Assembly (NCBI RefSeq): GCF_003011895.2
Contig: NZ_PXWF02000139.1
Coordinates: 1 to 63,486 of the forward strand
Direction of reading: 5' to 3'
DNA: 63,486 bases
From: Massilia glaciei
GTDB lineage: Bacteria; Pseudomonadota; Gammaproteobacteria; Burkholderiales; Burkholderiaceae_D
The notes beneath the pieces are model-generated. The model worked only from the letters and a program-made list of their open reading frames with translations, did no database searches and had not been told where the DNA came from. Below, piece by piece: positions 47,957 through 58,092 of this stretch. Both the position numbers and the translations under genes were made by a program. Position 1 is the first letter of the stretch. Each line of letters starts with the position of its first letter.

Positions 47957-48520
47957 CTATTTGGTCGGGTCCACGATCTTGCCTCGGCGCAGATAATGCC
48001 GCTGGGTCGTCTTGACGTTGTCGTGCCCGAGTAGGTCGCTGGCCGCCTGCTCGCCGCAGTCGTCCGACGTGTCATCCGCCGCGTTTGCACGAAGGTCATA
48101 GAACCAAAATCCCTTAATCGCTTCTGCCAAGACCGGATATTTCTCACCGGCTTTCTTGCGTGCATCGTCGAACTGGTTGCGCAGCACCGGCGCCGTCAGG
48201 CGCTTCCCATGCATATTGACCAGCAGGGCAGCCGTCACGATATTGTGCGTTGCCTTGCGTGCATCTATTCTTTTGATGAGGTCGGCCAGCCGGCCGCTGA
48301 TCACGATCCGGAGCGGCTGATTCGTTTTCGCCTGGGTGACGATCAGATGGCCGTCATCAATGTCGAATGCGGCATCCGCAGGGCGTCAGCCGGGCGCTGG
48401 CCGGTTAGGTACGCGAGGTCCATCGCATCGCGCGGCGGCGCGCTGGCGCACGCGTAAACGGCGCCGTACACCTCATCCGTGATGTAGACCGTGCGCTTCG
48501 CGAGCGAATAGCCCTTTATC
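47957..48520 (-). pseudogene. Tyrosine-recombinase integrase remnant, frameshifted
   Basis: Two frames together give the catalytic half of a phage integrase. The upstream frame has AMDLAYLTGQRPADALRM (first catalytic Arg). The frame then breaks near 48360, and the second frame continues HLIVTQAKTNQPLRIVISGR, FWFYDLRANAADD (second Arg region), SDLLGHDNVKTTQRHYLRRG (His and the tyrosine nucleophile). The N-terminal DNA-binding half is missing: homology stops near 48520, where a phage lysis gene begins on the other strand. An inactive relic of the element that used tRNA-Gly. Confidence 0.8.
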
Positions 48521-48534
48521 TGGCCGCCCTCGCG

Positions 48535-48792
48535 ATGGCCGGCTGCACGACCCCGCCGCCGCTCATCATCAAAGTCCCGGTCGCGGTCGGCTGCATCGGC
48601 GTGCTGCCCGTGCGCCCGGTGCAGACCTTCGCGGTCGGTCGATATGTCAATGAGGTAACTCCCGCCAAAGCCGCACTTGCCGACGCCTCGGCTTGGAAAC
48701 TCTACGCGGTTAGGCTCGAGGCGGCGATGTCGGGGTGCGATCCGGCGCCGCTTCCTACAAAACCGGCCAGAACCAAATTTCACGAGACTTGA
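48535..48792 (+). CDS. Phage Rz1/LysC-like o-spanin, probably truncated
   Basis: An 85-residue frame starting MAGCTTPPP, a lipobox-like cysteine, then KVPVAVGCIG, LPVRPVQTF and YAVRLEAAMSGC. This is the pattern of small outer-membrane spanin lipoproteins in phage lysis cassettes. The in-frame sequence before the ATG (LYLAALAMAGC) looks like the rest of a signal peptide but has no clear start. Its last 38 nt overlap the convergent tae4. A prophage fragment fused to the integrase remnant. Confidence 0.5.
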   Translation: MAGCTTPPPLIIKVPVAVGCIGVLPVRPVQTFAVGRYVNEVTPAKAALADASAWKLYAVRLEAAMSGCDPAPLPTKPARTKFHET

Positions 48793-49219
48793 AAAAGCAG
48801 GACATGGCGCAGGAATGAAACCCGTTACCGTCCGGCTTCACCAGGTCAATATGCCCCTGGGCCGTGCCATCGACCCCCCAAAAAGAAACAACGCCGGTTC
48901 TGTTTCCGATCCCCCGCGTTGCCGCGTCCTCGCTCTTGAAAATTTCCGGCTGGCCCCAACTCGCTTTGATCCACCTGGAGAGTTTCGCTTGAGACGGTTC
49001 GATGCTTTTTCCCTTCAGCGGGCCGGCCTTAACTTTGAGCCACCCCGGCACGGGCACGCCGGCCGAGTTAAGGGCAACACTCATCCGGATTGCGCACGTA
49101 TCTCCAAACGCTTTGTGTGCCTTCAAATCAGGCCATCCGAGCTCGTCATAGAGCATTTCCCGCATGATCACATGCCGGAGCGGGTAGCCTTTGAACAAGA
49201 ACGAAAAACTGGGCTTCAT
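48755..49219 (-). CDS. tae4: Type VI secretion amidase effector, Tae4 family
   Basis: A 154-residue peptidoglycan amidase predicted to be delivered by a type VI secretion system into the periplasm of rival bacteria, where it cleaves the peptide cross-link. NlpC/P60-like fold: catalytic Cys42 in GDTCAIRMSVAL and His123 in GHIDL, with an Asp two residues after. The start MKPSFSFLFKGYP is typical of the family (Ssp1/Ssp2). It has no signal peptide, as expected. Its ATG overlaps the stop of the immunity gene by 4 nt. Confidence 0.88.
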   Translation of the reverse strand: MKPSFSFLFKGYPLRHVIMREMLYDELGWPDLKAHKAFGDTCAIRMSVALNSAGVPVPGWLKVKAGPLKGKSIEPSQAKLSRWIKASWGQPEIFKSEDAATRGIGNRTGVVSFWGVDGTAQGHIDLVKPDGNGFHSCAMSCFFKSREIWFWPVL

Positions 49220-49605
49220 GGCGTTGTCCTCCGGACTGGGCAAGGAAAGAGTCGGCGCAGCGCGTCAACGACCAGCGGGCCAGCTCGGCCTTTCCTTTCC
49301 TCTGGTGTGAGTTTCGTAAGAGCGGCTGCAATGTCTTCGTTCAGTTCGTTGGACTTCCCGCCCACGTAGCACCAGGCCGCGCCCTCGGTCGCGTCCTTGA
49401 CCCCGTCCATGAACCCCCGTGCCATCTGAAAATTGAGAACATCGCTGCCTTTGAGAAACGGATCATCACGCGGTCCAGGTGGTCCCACATAATCGCGTAG
49501 GAGCGTTTCCCCGGACACGGTGCCGAGATAGGGCCGGCCGGCCGGCGTTTCGGCCGCCTGGGCCGTCTGGACGATCACCAGGGCCACGAATAACGCCCGG
49601 CGCAT
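49216..49605 (-). CDS. Rap1a/Tai4-type periplasmic immunity protein
   Basis: A 129-residue protein with signal peptide (MRRALFVALVIVQTAQAAE) and a mature domain with ARGFMDGVKDATEGAAWCYVGG and VVDALRRLFPCP. The two cysteines and the F-x-x-G-x-x-D pattern match Rap1a-type immunity proteins that protect Serratia from Ssp1, a Tae4 amidase. It would neutralise the neighbouring Tae4 in the periplasm. Its ATG shares one base with the hcp stop (TAATG), and its stop overlaps tae4, so the three are tightly coupled. Confidence 0.82.
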   Translation of the reverse strand: MRRALFVALVIVQTAQAAETPAGRPYLGTVSGETLLRDYVGPPGPRDDPFLKGSDVLNFQMARGFMDGVKDATEGAAWCYVGGKSNELNEDIAAALTKLTPEERKGRAGPLVVDALRRLFPCPVRRTTP

Positions 49606-50096
49606 TACGCGATCCTATTCGCGGCCGTATCCCAACCACCGGACGTGTTGCCGCCCGCGCCGCCCCCGACCTTCTGCTGTGTGTACCTCCATTTCACTTT
49701 GGAGAATTTAAGGGCGAGAGCTTCGGTCATGATGCTTCCGGCTGCAATGCTCGGGGCGACGTGGCCGATTAGGACGTTTTCAAGCTCGAGCTCGTAATAC
49801 TTGACCGGCACGCCGGCACCATCGGCGCGCATGAACTCGAATTTCGCTTTGGGGATTGTCTTACCGGCCGCGCAGGTTTGCGCCAGGATGGGTGACGTCA
49901 GGTCGGCCATCTTGACAAAACTGATGTCGGAGAGCTCGCAGCGCTCGGCCGTGTGGCCCCCGCCAGTCGAGGACGTGGCCGATCGTGGTTGCGATATGGA
50001 CCAACTCACAGACTCGCACTCAATCCAACCTTGATGTTTCGAGTCGGTCGATTCCCCTTTGATGCCGTCGATTTGCAGATAGACGTCGATTGCCAT
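49605..50096 (-). CDS. hcp: Hcp-family type VI secretion tube protein (orphan)
   Basis: A 163-residue Hcp, the hexameric ring protein of the T6SS tube. MAIDVYLQIDGIKGES, the WECESVSWSISQP-like segment and FVKMADLTSPIL are family signatures. A short Gly/Asn-rich C-terminal extension (about 15 residues) follows the usual KVKWRYT end. Start 50096 was preferred over 50123. No other T6SS structural genes are nearby, so this is an orphan hcp-immunity-effector operon relying on a machine encoded elsewhere. Tae4-type effectors are generally carried inside the Hcp ring, which fits the gene order. Confidence 0.9.
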   Translation of the reverse strand: MAIDVYLQIDGIKGESTDSKHQGWIECESVSWSISQPRSATSSTGGGHTAERCELSDISFVKMADLTSPILAQTCAAGKTIPKAKFEFMRADGAGVPVKYYELELENVLIGHVAPSIAAGSIMTEALALKFSKVKWRYTQQKVGGGAGGNTSGGWDTAANRIA

Positions 50097-50253
50097 ATTT
50101 CCTCCGGTGTTGTGGGCCTGCACAATTCAGTATCGAATGTGCAAGCCGGGAGGGAATTGCGACTACTCAAGGATCTGTGTGTGGGTGCTGACGGTGGCCG
50201 CCAACAGGCCGGGTCGGGGCGGCGCGCGGCTGGCTGTATTTCGACTCATCCTC
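50097..50253. other. Spacer upstream of hcp
   Basis: Holds the presumed promoter of the hcp operon and the decayed end of the NYN gene. Nothing else recognised. Confidence 0.3.
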
Positions 50254-50701
50254 CTATGACCGAGGGCGGCGCGGGGGCGGTGTGCGCAAGCGTACGAATT
50301 TCGTCCGGCTGGTGGCCGGGGTGTCGAGCACAGGGGCGACACCCCTCGCGGTTGCACCACAAATGAAAATCGACCCGCATGGATAGTAGCCCTTGATGAT
50401 CTCAATGCGGCAGCCATAAAGCTTACGGAGCGCGGTATGGTAGCGTGCCTGGATGAGACCGATCCTTTGCGCTGGCTGCTTTTTCGAGGATATCAGCGGT
50501 GAAAAATTTGATGCCGGATGGCAGCAGGACGCTAGAACGTGCCGTGCCAGCAACCAAGATCGAGGGAAGGATTTGTTGCCCGAATAGCTTCAGGAGGTCG
50601 AGCCACTTATATGGTGTGCCCTTCAGGCAGCCGTAGTAGAGGTTATAGCCATCGACATACATACGCGTTTTGAGTGGTAGCCCGGTTGTCGCTAGTGCCA
50701 T
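50254..50701 (-). pseudogene. NYN-domain (PIN-like RNase) gene remnant
   Basis: The start is intact: GGAGG precedes an ATG at 50701, and the frame reads TRMYVDGYNLYYGCLKGTPYK then IKFFTADILEKAA, the N-terminus of an NYN-domain protein. It breaks at about 50465; another frame continues ARYHTALRKLYGCRIEIIKGYY, the next NYN segment, and then degenerates. NYN proteins are metal-dependent RNases found in islands. Inactive here. Confidence 0.7.
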
Positions 50702-50820
50702 CATTCCTCCCAGACGCGAGAAAACCGGCTTACGCCGGCTTTTTTTTCCGCACACCAGATGGTCAAGCCACACCGGTAACGCGGGTTAGTTGTTGGGCCA
50801 ATTATACCCAAAAACGATCA

Positions 50821-50845
50821 ATTTTCGCAGGGCGCCCGCGAAAAT
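50821..50845. repeat. Hairpin ATTTTCGC/GCGAAAAT
   Basis: Perfect 8-bp arms around a GGGCGCCC palindrome, between the NYN remnant and the tandem duplication. No U-tract. Confidence 0.4.
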
Positions 50846-50895
50846 CCCGATGTGGCGCGCGTCAACAAAAGCTGGGCGCTGGTTCTCTGCTGGCC

Positions 50896-51197
50896 ATCGG
50901 ATCGAGCAGCAGCGGCTCGCGTGGGGCGGTGCCGACAACTCTACCTTTATGAGCCATCTCTTGCGGTTGCGCAAGCGCAGGCATGGGGTCTGGAGTCTGC
51001 GCGGCAGAGCCCGTGTCTGTTTGGTAGCACTGACCCTCCTGCCTTCATCGGATCGGGCAGCAGCGGCTCGCGTGGGGCGGGGCCGACAACTCTACCTTTA
51101 TGAGCCATCTCTTGCGGTTGCGCAAGCGCAGGCATGGGGTCTGGAGTTTGCGTGGCAGAGCCCGTGTCTGTTTGGTAGCACTGACACTTGCCCTCCT
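50896..51197. repeat. 151-bp direct tandem duplication
   Basis: Two adjacent copies (50896-51046 and 51047-about 51197) starting ATCGGATCGRGCAGCAGCGG and running to TTTGGTAGCACTGAC, with only a handful of mismatches. Neither strand encodes a convincing protein. It lies directly upstream of the low-GC methylase operon, and no gene is visible between 50702 and 51317. Confidence 0.85.
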
Positions 51198-51317
51198 GCC
51201 GGTAAAGATCCAGTTCTGAACTCAGGCCGACTACTGAGAAATTCGCCCATGCTTGCCAGTTGTTATTCAAATGCGTAGACTGCATTGCTGATTCTATTGC
51301 ACAAGTTAAATATCTGA

Positions 51318-52151
51318 ATGTTTTCTCAAATCGCAAGTCCGGATTGGACGCCGCCACTACCTTTTCTCCGCTGGGCTGGCGGGAAACGTTGGCTGAAATA
51401 CTACTACGCCGACCTTTTTCCCAGTAAGGTCGACAGATACGTAGAGCCTTTCTTGGGAAGCGGAGCGGTTTTTTTCGGAATCGAAGCTAGCAGTGCTGTG
51501 CTTTCCGATACTAATATCGATTTGATAGATGCTTACCGAGCGATAAAAGAAGACTGGCAAAGTGTTGTGTCACAACTAGCCAAGCACGCGAGGAAACATT
51601 CTGAGGATTATTATTATGCACAACGCGCATCAATCCCACGTTTGCTGACTAACCGCGCTGCTCGTTTTATTTATTTGAATCGGACATGTTTTAACGGAAT
51701 CTATAGGGTGAATCAGCGCGGTAAGTTTAATGTTCCAATTGGAACAAGATCCTCGGTTTTGCTTGATACAGATGATTTTGAGCGAGTTTCAAAACATCTT
51801 CAATCCGCGGAGCTTATTGCATCAGATTTCCAGTCAATTTTGCAGGCAACGTTTCCTGGTGATTTCGTCTTTGTCGACCCGCCTTATACTGTCGCACATA
51901 ATACAAACGGATTCCTAAAGTATAACGAGAAAATTTTTAGCTGGGACGATCAGATCAGATTGCACAGTTCCCTTCAAGAGCTTTCCGGTCGTGGAGTTGA
52001 TTTTATATTGACCAACGCGGACCACCCATCGATCGCCAACCTGTACTCCCATGATTTTTGTATTAATAGAGTGTCGCGTAACAGCAACATCGGTAGTCTC
52101 GTGGAGTGCCGAAATAGAATTACAGAATTGATAATCCGCCCAAAGAAATGA
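51318..52151 (+). CDS. D12-class DNA adenine methyltransferase
   Basis: A 277-residue N6-adenine methyltransferase of the Dam/MboIA (D12) class. The SAM-binding motif is FLRWAGGK (about residues 16-23); SGAVFFG and the catalytic DPPY (187-190) follow, in the alpha-class order. Such enzymes commonly recognise GATC, but the specificity here is unknown. No restriction endonuclease is recognised next to it. Base composition is far lower in GC than the core genome. First gene of a four-gene operon; the next starts 3 nt after its stop. Confidence 0.92.
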   Translation: MFSQIASPDWTPPLPFLRWAGGKRWLKYYYADLFPSKVDRYVEPFLGSGAVFFGIEASSAVLSDTNIDLIDAYRAIKEDWQSVVSQLAKHARKHSEDYYYAQRASIPRLLTNRAARFIYLNRTCFNGIYRVNQRGKFNVPIGTRSSVLLDTDDFERVSKHLQSAELIASDFQSILQATFPGDFVFVDPPYTVAHNTNGFLKYNEKIFSWDDQIRLHSSLQELSGRGVDFILTNADHPSIANLYSHDFCINRVSRNSNIGSLVECRNRITELIIRPKK

Positions 52152-52154
52152 CAC

Positions 52155-53054
52155 ATGTCCCAAATTGAACAAAAGTCATTCCTTGATCTTGCTGAAATAA
52201 TATTGGCAGAGGTCAAAAAGCCACTATCCGCTCGAGAGATAGTTGCAATTGCCATGAGCCGAGGGTGGTTAAAAACTAGCGGTCAAACACCGTGGCAAAC
52301 AATGAAGTCAAAACTTGCTATGGATGTGCTAAACAACGGTGAGAGTTCTCGCTTCCAACGCGCTTTTCAGGGTCTATTTACTCTACGGGACAGTGAAAGT
52401 GCAGAGTATATAGCAGCGAGATTTAAGAAGAATAAGATGGACGAAGATATTGCTGTTATTCGAGCTAGCGATCTTCATCTACTTATACCTCAGCCAGGCT
52501 ATTTCCACTATGGTGTGAATCGCGGAAAACTCAATTCAATTGCGTTCAGTATGAGCCGAGGGGTAGCGGAGGAAGACTTTACTGTAATTCAACTAGTTTC
52601 TGTATTTCTTGTACATTACCGTGGTAAATTTTTAACGCATATGCGAAGTGCGCGGCTACCGGAGTCACGTCTACACGGCGAATATTCAATCATGTTGGGC
52701 GGACATGTGGCTATAGAGGATTTCGCTCAGCTTACGCTAGATCTTTTTGAAGAAGATTCCTTGTCTGATTGCTCCTATATTCTCCGTGAGTTAAGTGAAG
52801 AGCTAGTAATTCAAAGCGTTCCTAATGTATTGCCGTGCGGATATATTTACGACGATGTGCGGGAGGTAAGTAAGCAGCATCTAGGGCTTGTATATTTAGT
52901 AGACTTACAGAAGGAAAAATATGAAATCGGCGAGCGCGGATTTCTCATGAATTCGAAATTCGAAACGCCTATTCAGATCGAGGCAAGACTGGAGCAATTT
53001 GAAAATTGGTCCGTAACGTTACTTCACAATTTAGACCAAATGCTCAAAAAATAA
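52155..53054 (+). CDS. HARE-HTH plus NUDIX-fold protein
   Basis: A 299-residue protein. Residues 1-75 (SFLDLAEIILAEVKKPLSAREIVAIAM, then LFTLRD) form a HARE-HTH winged helix, a domain associated with DNA methylation and restriction systems. Residues about 130-290 resemble the COG4112-type MutT/NUDIX group: GEYSIMLGGHVAIED then, after a longer than usual insertion, LRELSEELVI. The two halves of the NUDIX box (G-x5-E and REL-x-EE-L) are both present, so hydrolysis of a nucleoside-diphosphate-X is plausible. Low GC like its neighbours. Proposed role: DNA-state sensor coupled to nucleotide turnover (inference). Confidence 0.75.
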   Translation: MSQIEQKSFLDLAEIILAEVKKPLSAREIVAIAMSRGWLKTSGQTPWQTMKSKLAMDVLNNGESSRFQRAFQGLFTLRDSESAEYIAARFKKNKMDEDIAVIRASDLHLLIPQPGYFHYGVNRGKLNSIAFSMSRGVAEEDFTVIQLVSVFLVHYRGKFLTHMRSARLPESRLHGEYSIMLGGHVAIEDFAQLTLDLFEEDSLSDCSYILRELSEELVIQSVPNVLPCGYIYDDVREVSKQHLGLVYLVDLQKEKYEIGERGFLMNSKFETPIQIEARLEQFENWSVTLLHNLDQMLKK

Positions 53055-53066
53055 AGAGGCAATTTT

Positions 53067-53960
53067 ATGGCGGTCGAGTCATCATTTTTGGCAAAAGTTG
53101 TTTGGCGAGCAGGGCGCTTTCTTTTTTGGCTCTATAGAAAAATGGGGCTTAGTGATTTCGTTGCTTCACTCGCCTTGTTCACGTCGGCAGTAGTTCTCGG
53201 TTTGGTTTCGATATCATTGTTTTTTGAAGTGGTAAGAAATTCCTTAAAAATAAGCCCTGATGCCGTGCAGTTGACGCTATTAATTTCGCTGTCGCTGGGA
53301 GTGGCGGTGGGAATTTTCGGTGGCTTATATGTCTATCGCTTGCGGGTCATGGGGATATCCAGTGTGGATCCATCATCTGAGAGCGGCTTAGACTACCGCA
53401 GCGCGCTGTCTAAAGTGTCAGGAGGATTCGATTTCATGGGAGTTGGTGCATCGAAGTTGACTGAACAGAGACCGTACTTCGCAGAAGCGGTTGGTCGTAT
53501 GAAGCAACAGCAACGGACGGTCAGAATATTGCTTTGTGACCCACGTTCTGAGGCGATTGGTGCACTGGAGCGACAAGCAGGCGTCGATATGGGGCGATAT
53601 AGGACGAACGTAAAAAATTCTTTTTCCGAATTGCAGCATCTGCGCGGCCGTTTCAGGGGCGCACTTGAGATCCGCATGTATAACCCTGTGGATGAAACAG
53701 AGCTGCCTTCATTTCGCATGATGTTTCTTAACTCGGAGATATGCTTGGTATCGCCAGCCGTCCTTGGGGCTGCAAAGGAAGGACGTTTATTACCTCAACT
53801 ACATTTGGTCGGGAAGATCCCGTTTGATTTGACACCAAATATTTATCATTCTTTCGAGCGCCTCTTCTCGCAGCAGTGGGCGAAGGCTGTGCCGATCGTG
53901 GACGTTGATTTTGAGGAAATCGCTCGCCTTAGCGTCACTCCCGCTGAAGGAGTAAAGTGA
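53067..53960 (+). CDS. Two-TM protein with DUF5919/PLD-like cytoplasmic domain
   Basis: A 297-residue membrane protein. Two transmembrane helices (about residues 29-55 and 64-90) are followed by a soluble domain: FDFMGVGASKLTE, VRILLCDPRSEA, a helical middle and LEIRMYNP. This order resembles DUF5919-type domains related to the phospholipase D fold, though no HxK catalytic pair is present. N-terminal two-TM plus cytoplasmic sensor is a recurrent layout of membrane effectors in bacterial defence. Third gene of the operon, 12 nt after the NUDIX gene; it overlaps the next by 4 nt. Confidence 0.65.
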   Translation: MAVESSFLAKVVWRAGRFLFWLYRKMGLSDFVASLALFTSAVVLGLVSISLFFEVVRNSLKISPDAVQLTLLISLSLGVAVGIFGGLYVYRLRVMGISSVDPSSESGLDYRSALSKVSGGFDFMGVGASKLTEQRPYFAEAVGRMKQQQRTVRILLCDPRSEAIGALERQAGVDMGRYRTNVKNSFSELQHLRGRFRGALEIRMYNPVDETELPSFRMMFLNSEICLVSPAVLGAAKEGRLLPQLHLVGKIPFDLTPNIYHSFERLFSQQWAKAVPIVDVDFEEIARLSVTPAEGVK

Positions 53961-54514
53961 AACTGTCTGTTGCCACCGTCCATGGACGCTTTCAGCCCCC
54001 CCATCGTGATCACCTTGAGTACATGCTTGCAGCTTCAATCTTTACCAAGCACCTCATAATTGGAATTACGCAGCCGGACTCCGATGACCTCACGGATTGT
54101 CCAGAAGATCCGCATAGGGCGGAGCCCTCTGCTAACCCGCTTACTTATAGTGAACGTTGCGAAGCGATCGCGCAGATGCTATTGGCGGCCGGGCTCCTGT
54201 CCCAACAATTCTCATTTGTTAGATTCCCAATCGAGGTTCCGGACGATCTGCACCGCGCCCTTAGTACCGATGTTGTGTGCTTTACAACAATTCGTGACGA
54301 ATGGAATCTTGTCAAGGTCGACCGATTGCGCGCGCTAGGGTATGACGTGAGAGTCTTGTGGGACCGTAGAAATGAACCAGGAATTCGGGGTACTGAAATT
54401 CGGCGAAAAATGAAAAACGGGGATGACTCTTGGGTACTGGAAGTTCCTGACGCCGTAGCAACTTTCCTTCGCGATTCCTCTATTCTTGGACGATTGCAGA
54501 CTCATAAAAAATGA
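53957..54514 (+). CDS. NMN adenylyltransferase-like nucleotidyltransferase (NadM-type)
   Basis: A 185-residue HxGH-superfamily nucleotidyltransferase. The N-terminal GRFQPPHRDH (residues 10-19) aligns with the GRFQPxHxGH of archaeal NadM, with Asp in place of the motif Gly. PLTYSER matches the second conserved segment, and IRGTEIRRKM (near 138-147) the ISxTxIR-type motif. NadM joins ATP and NMN to make NAD. A separate NAD enzyme should exist in the core genome, so this copy probably has a specialised role in the cassette. Last gene, translationally coupled to the two-TM gene. Confidence 0.78.
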   Translation: MKLSVATVHGRFQPPHRDHLEYMLAASIFTKHLIIGITQPDSDDLTDCPEDPHRAEPSANPLTYSERCEAIAQMLLAAGLLSQQFSFVRFPIEVPDDLHRALSTDVVCFTTIRDEWNLVKVDRLRALGYDVRVLWDRRNEPGIRGTEIRRKMKNGDDSWVLEVPDAVATFLRDSSILGRLQTHKK

Positions 54515-54694
54515 GATCACCTGGCAAAGATTCATTTTGTGGACGCTACGATGCGTCCGCGCCGCAGATAGGGGATTGTTGCTGCTCGAGTCGCGCCAGG
54601 TGATGGATCCATTCGTGATGTTCGCTACGACGTTTCAGTATGTATCGTCCAAAGATGGGCTTGCCCGGGCCCTGGCAACAATTGTGAGCTGCAG

Positions 54695-54910
54695 ATGAAT
54701 CAAAACATACGACTAAAAATAATCGATGTTTGCGACCAAAAAATAGCGCAGAAGGGCGAAACCGTCGGCCTGTCGTTCTATGCCTTTTTCGCGAACAAGA
54801 ATGACAATCCGGCGCTGCTGATGGAGGTGGCGACGTGGTGGATCGAGCAGGAGCGGCTCGACCATTTCGAGAAGGCCGTCAAGATCCGCAAGCTCGTCAG
54901 CGCGATGTAA
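54695..54910 (+). CDS. Small conserved-looking hypothetical protein
   Basis: A 71-residue soluble helical protein (IDVCDQKIAQKGETVGLSFYAFF, then WWIEQERLDHFEKAVKIRKL). GC content rises through it to core-genome level, so the border of the low-GC island lies at or just before this gene. It is probably a core-genome gene upstream of trmB. Function not known. Confidence 0.65.
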   Translation: MNQNIRLKIIDVCDQKIAQKGETVGLSFYAFFANKNDNPALLMEVATWWIEQERLDHFEKAVKIRKLVSAM

Positions 54911-55066
54911 ACAAGCTGCGCGCGGGCTGGCCCGGGCAACGGCCGCCGGCGTGGCCCGATTCGGGCCGGCCTGCGGTGCGATATAATCTCGTCCGCGAAT
55001 CTTGTCCGCGCCGCCTACCGGCCGCTTTCCCATCTGCTTTCCCATCTCTTACCGATACTTGCCCAC

Positions 55067-55786
55067 ATGTCTTCAGATACGCCCACAAACGGCGCCAGCC
55101 GGCCCATGCTTTACGACCCGAGCGAACATCGGATCCGCAGTTTCGTCACGCGCGCGGGGCGCCTGTCGATCGCCCAGGCGCGCGCGCTCGAGGAGCTCGG
55201 GCCGCGGTTCCTGCTGCCTTACGTGAAGGCGCCGCTCGACGTCGAGCTGGCCTTCGGACGCAAGGCGCCGGTGATCCTCGAGATCGGCTTCGGGATGGGC
55301 GCGACCACCTCGCACATCGCCGCGGCCATGCCGGACAAGGACTTCATCGGGGTCGAAGTGCACACGCCCGGCGTCGGCAGCCTGCTCAAGCAGATCGGCG
55401 AGCAGGGGCTGACCAATCTGCGCCTGATCCAGCACGACGCGGTCGAGGTGCTCAATCAGATGATCAAGCCTGCTTCGCTGGCCGGCGTGCACGTGTTTTT
55501 CCCGGATCCGTGGCACAAGGCGCGCCACAACAAGCGCCGCCTGATCCAGCCGGAGTTCGTCAAGCTGCTCACCGACAGCCTCGCGCCGGGCGGCTACCTG
55601 CATCTGGCGACAGACTGGGAAGACTACGCGGTGCAGATGCTCGAGGTGCTCAGCGCCGAGGCGGGCCTGCGGAACACCGCCGAGGGCTATGCGCCGCAGC
55701 CGGACTACCGTCCGCTCACCAAGTTTGAGAACCGCGGGCTCAAGCTCGGGCACGGCGTGTGGGATTTGGTGTTCACCAAAAAGTAG
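55067..55786 (+). CDS. trmB: tRNA (guanine-N7)-methyltransferase
   Basis: A 239-residue SAM-dependent enzyme that makes m7G46 in tRNA variable loops. Motif I reads [13 protein letters not shown]; the family signature [17 protein letters not shown] and the C-terminal [17 protein letters not shown] are complete. Confidence 0.96.
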   Translation: MSSDTPTNGASRPMLYDPSEHRIRSFVTRAGRLSIAQARALEELGPRFLLPYVKAPLDVELAFGRKAPVILEIGFGMGATTSHIAAAMPDKDFIGVEVHTPGVGSLLKQIGEQGLTNLRLIQHDAVEVLNQMIKPASLAGVHVFFPDPWHKARHNKRRLIQPEFVKLLTDSLAPGGYLHLATDWEDYAVQMLEVLSAEAGLRNTAEGYAPQPDYRPLTKFENRGLKLGHGVWDLVFTKK

Positions 55787-56267
55787 GTTGTTGCGAGCAG
55801 TGACCGTCAAGGCGGTGCGGCCATAGAACTGTAGCACTAAGCAATTGTTCTATGGATCCCCGCATGCGCGCACTGCTGTCCCGGATAATTTACTTGACAT
55901 GGCGATGCGCTGAATTGGTCACTACATCGCTGCAGAAATCGTATCGCAGACACTTTAATATCGAAATCAATGTCATTCCCGGGCTCGGCGCCCCCTCAGC
56001 GGGAACCCACGCACAATCCCGGGCCTGAGGATCCGAGCGCCGCGTATAGATAGGTTCAGCATGGGTCCCCGCTTTCGCGAGGATGACGTTGGCTATTTTT
56101 ATCGATGAGGATCGGTAGCGCGATTTCTGCCGAGTTAACGACAAGTTTTCGCATCGGTGCGATGCCAAGGAAATTATCCCGCCGCGTGCGCATGCGCGAG
56201 GACGATGTCGGTTTTCTGTTTTCCGAAAATAGCCGCCGCACGATTCCTGTACCGGCCCGGCCGCCTC
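55787..56267. repeat. Intergenic region with dispersed repeat copy 2
   Basis: About 480 bp between convergent trmB and recQ, with no convincing gene. At about 56040-56115 lies the second copy of the dispersed element seen at 2832-2930 (CGCGTATA, then CATGGGTCCCCGCTTTCGCG, then GATGAGGATCGG). At about 55970-56030 there is an inverted partner-like sequence (GTCATTCCCGGGCTC...). Confidence 0.65.
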
Positions 56268-58088
<1,821 letters not shown>

Positions 58089-58092
58089 GATG

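Noticed and set aside
47446-48165. A 239-codon minus-strand frame containing GAGEGNRTLVVSLG
   Set aside because: This string is the antisense translation of the tRNA-Gly gene, a known annotation artefact. The rest is antisense to spacer and integrase.
51318-52151. Methylase as part of a classical type II restriction-modification pair
   Set aside because: None of the three following genes shows a restriction-nuclease motif (no PD-(D/E)XK, HNH or GIY-YIG seen), so a simple R-M call is not supported.
54486-54698. A 70-codon frame between the NadM-like gene and the next small gene
   Set aside because: It overlaps the end of the NadM-like gene, has no ribosome binding site and an unremarkable product.
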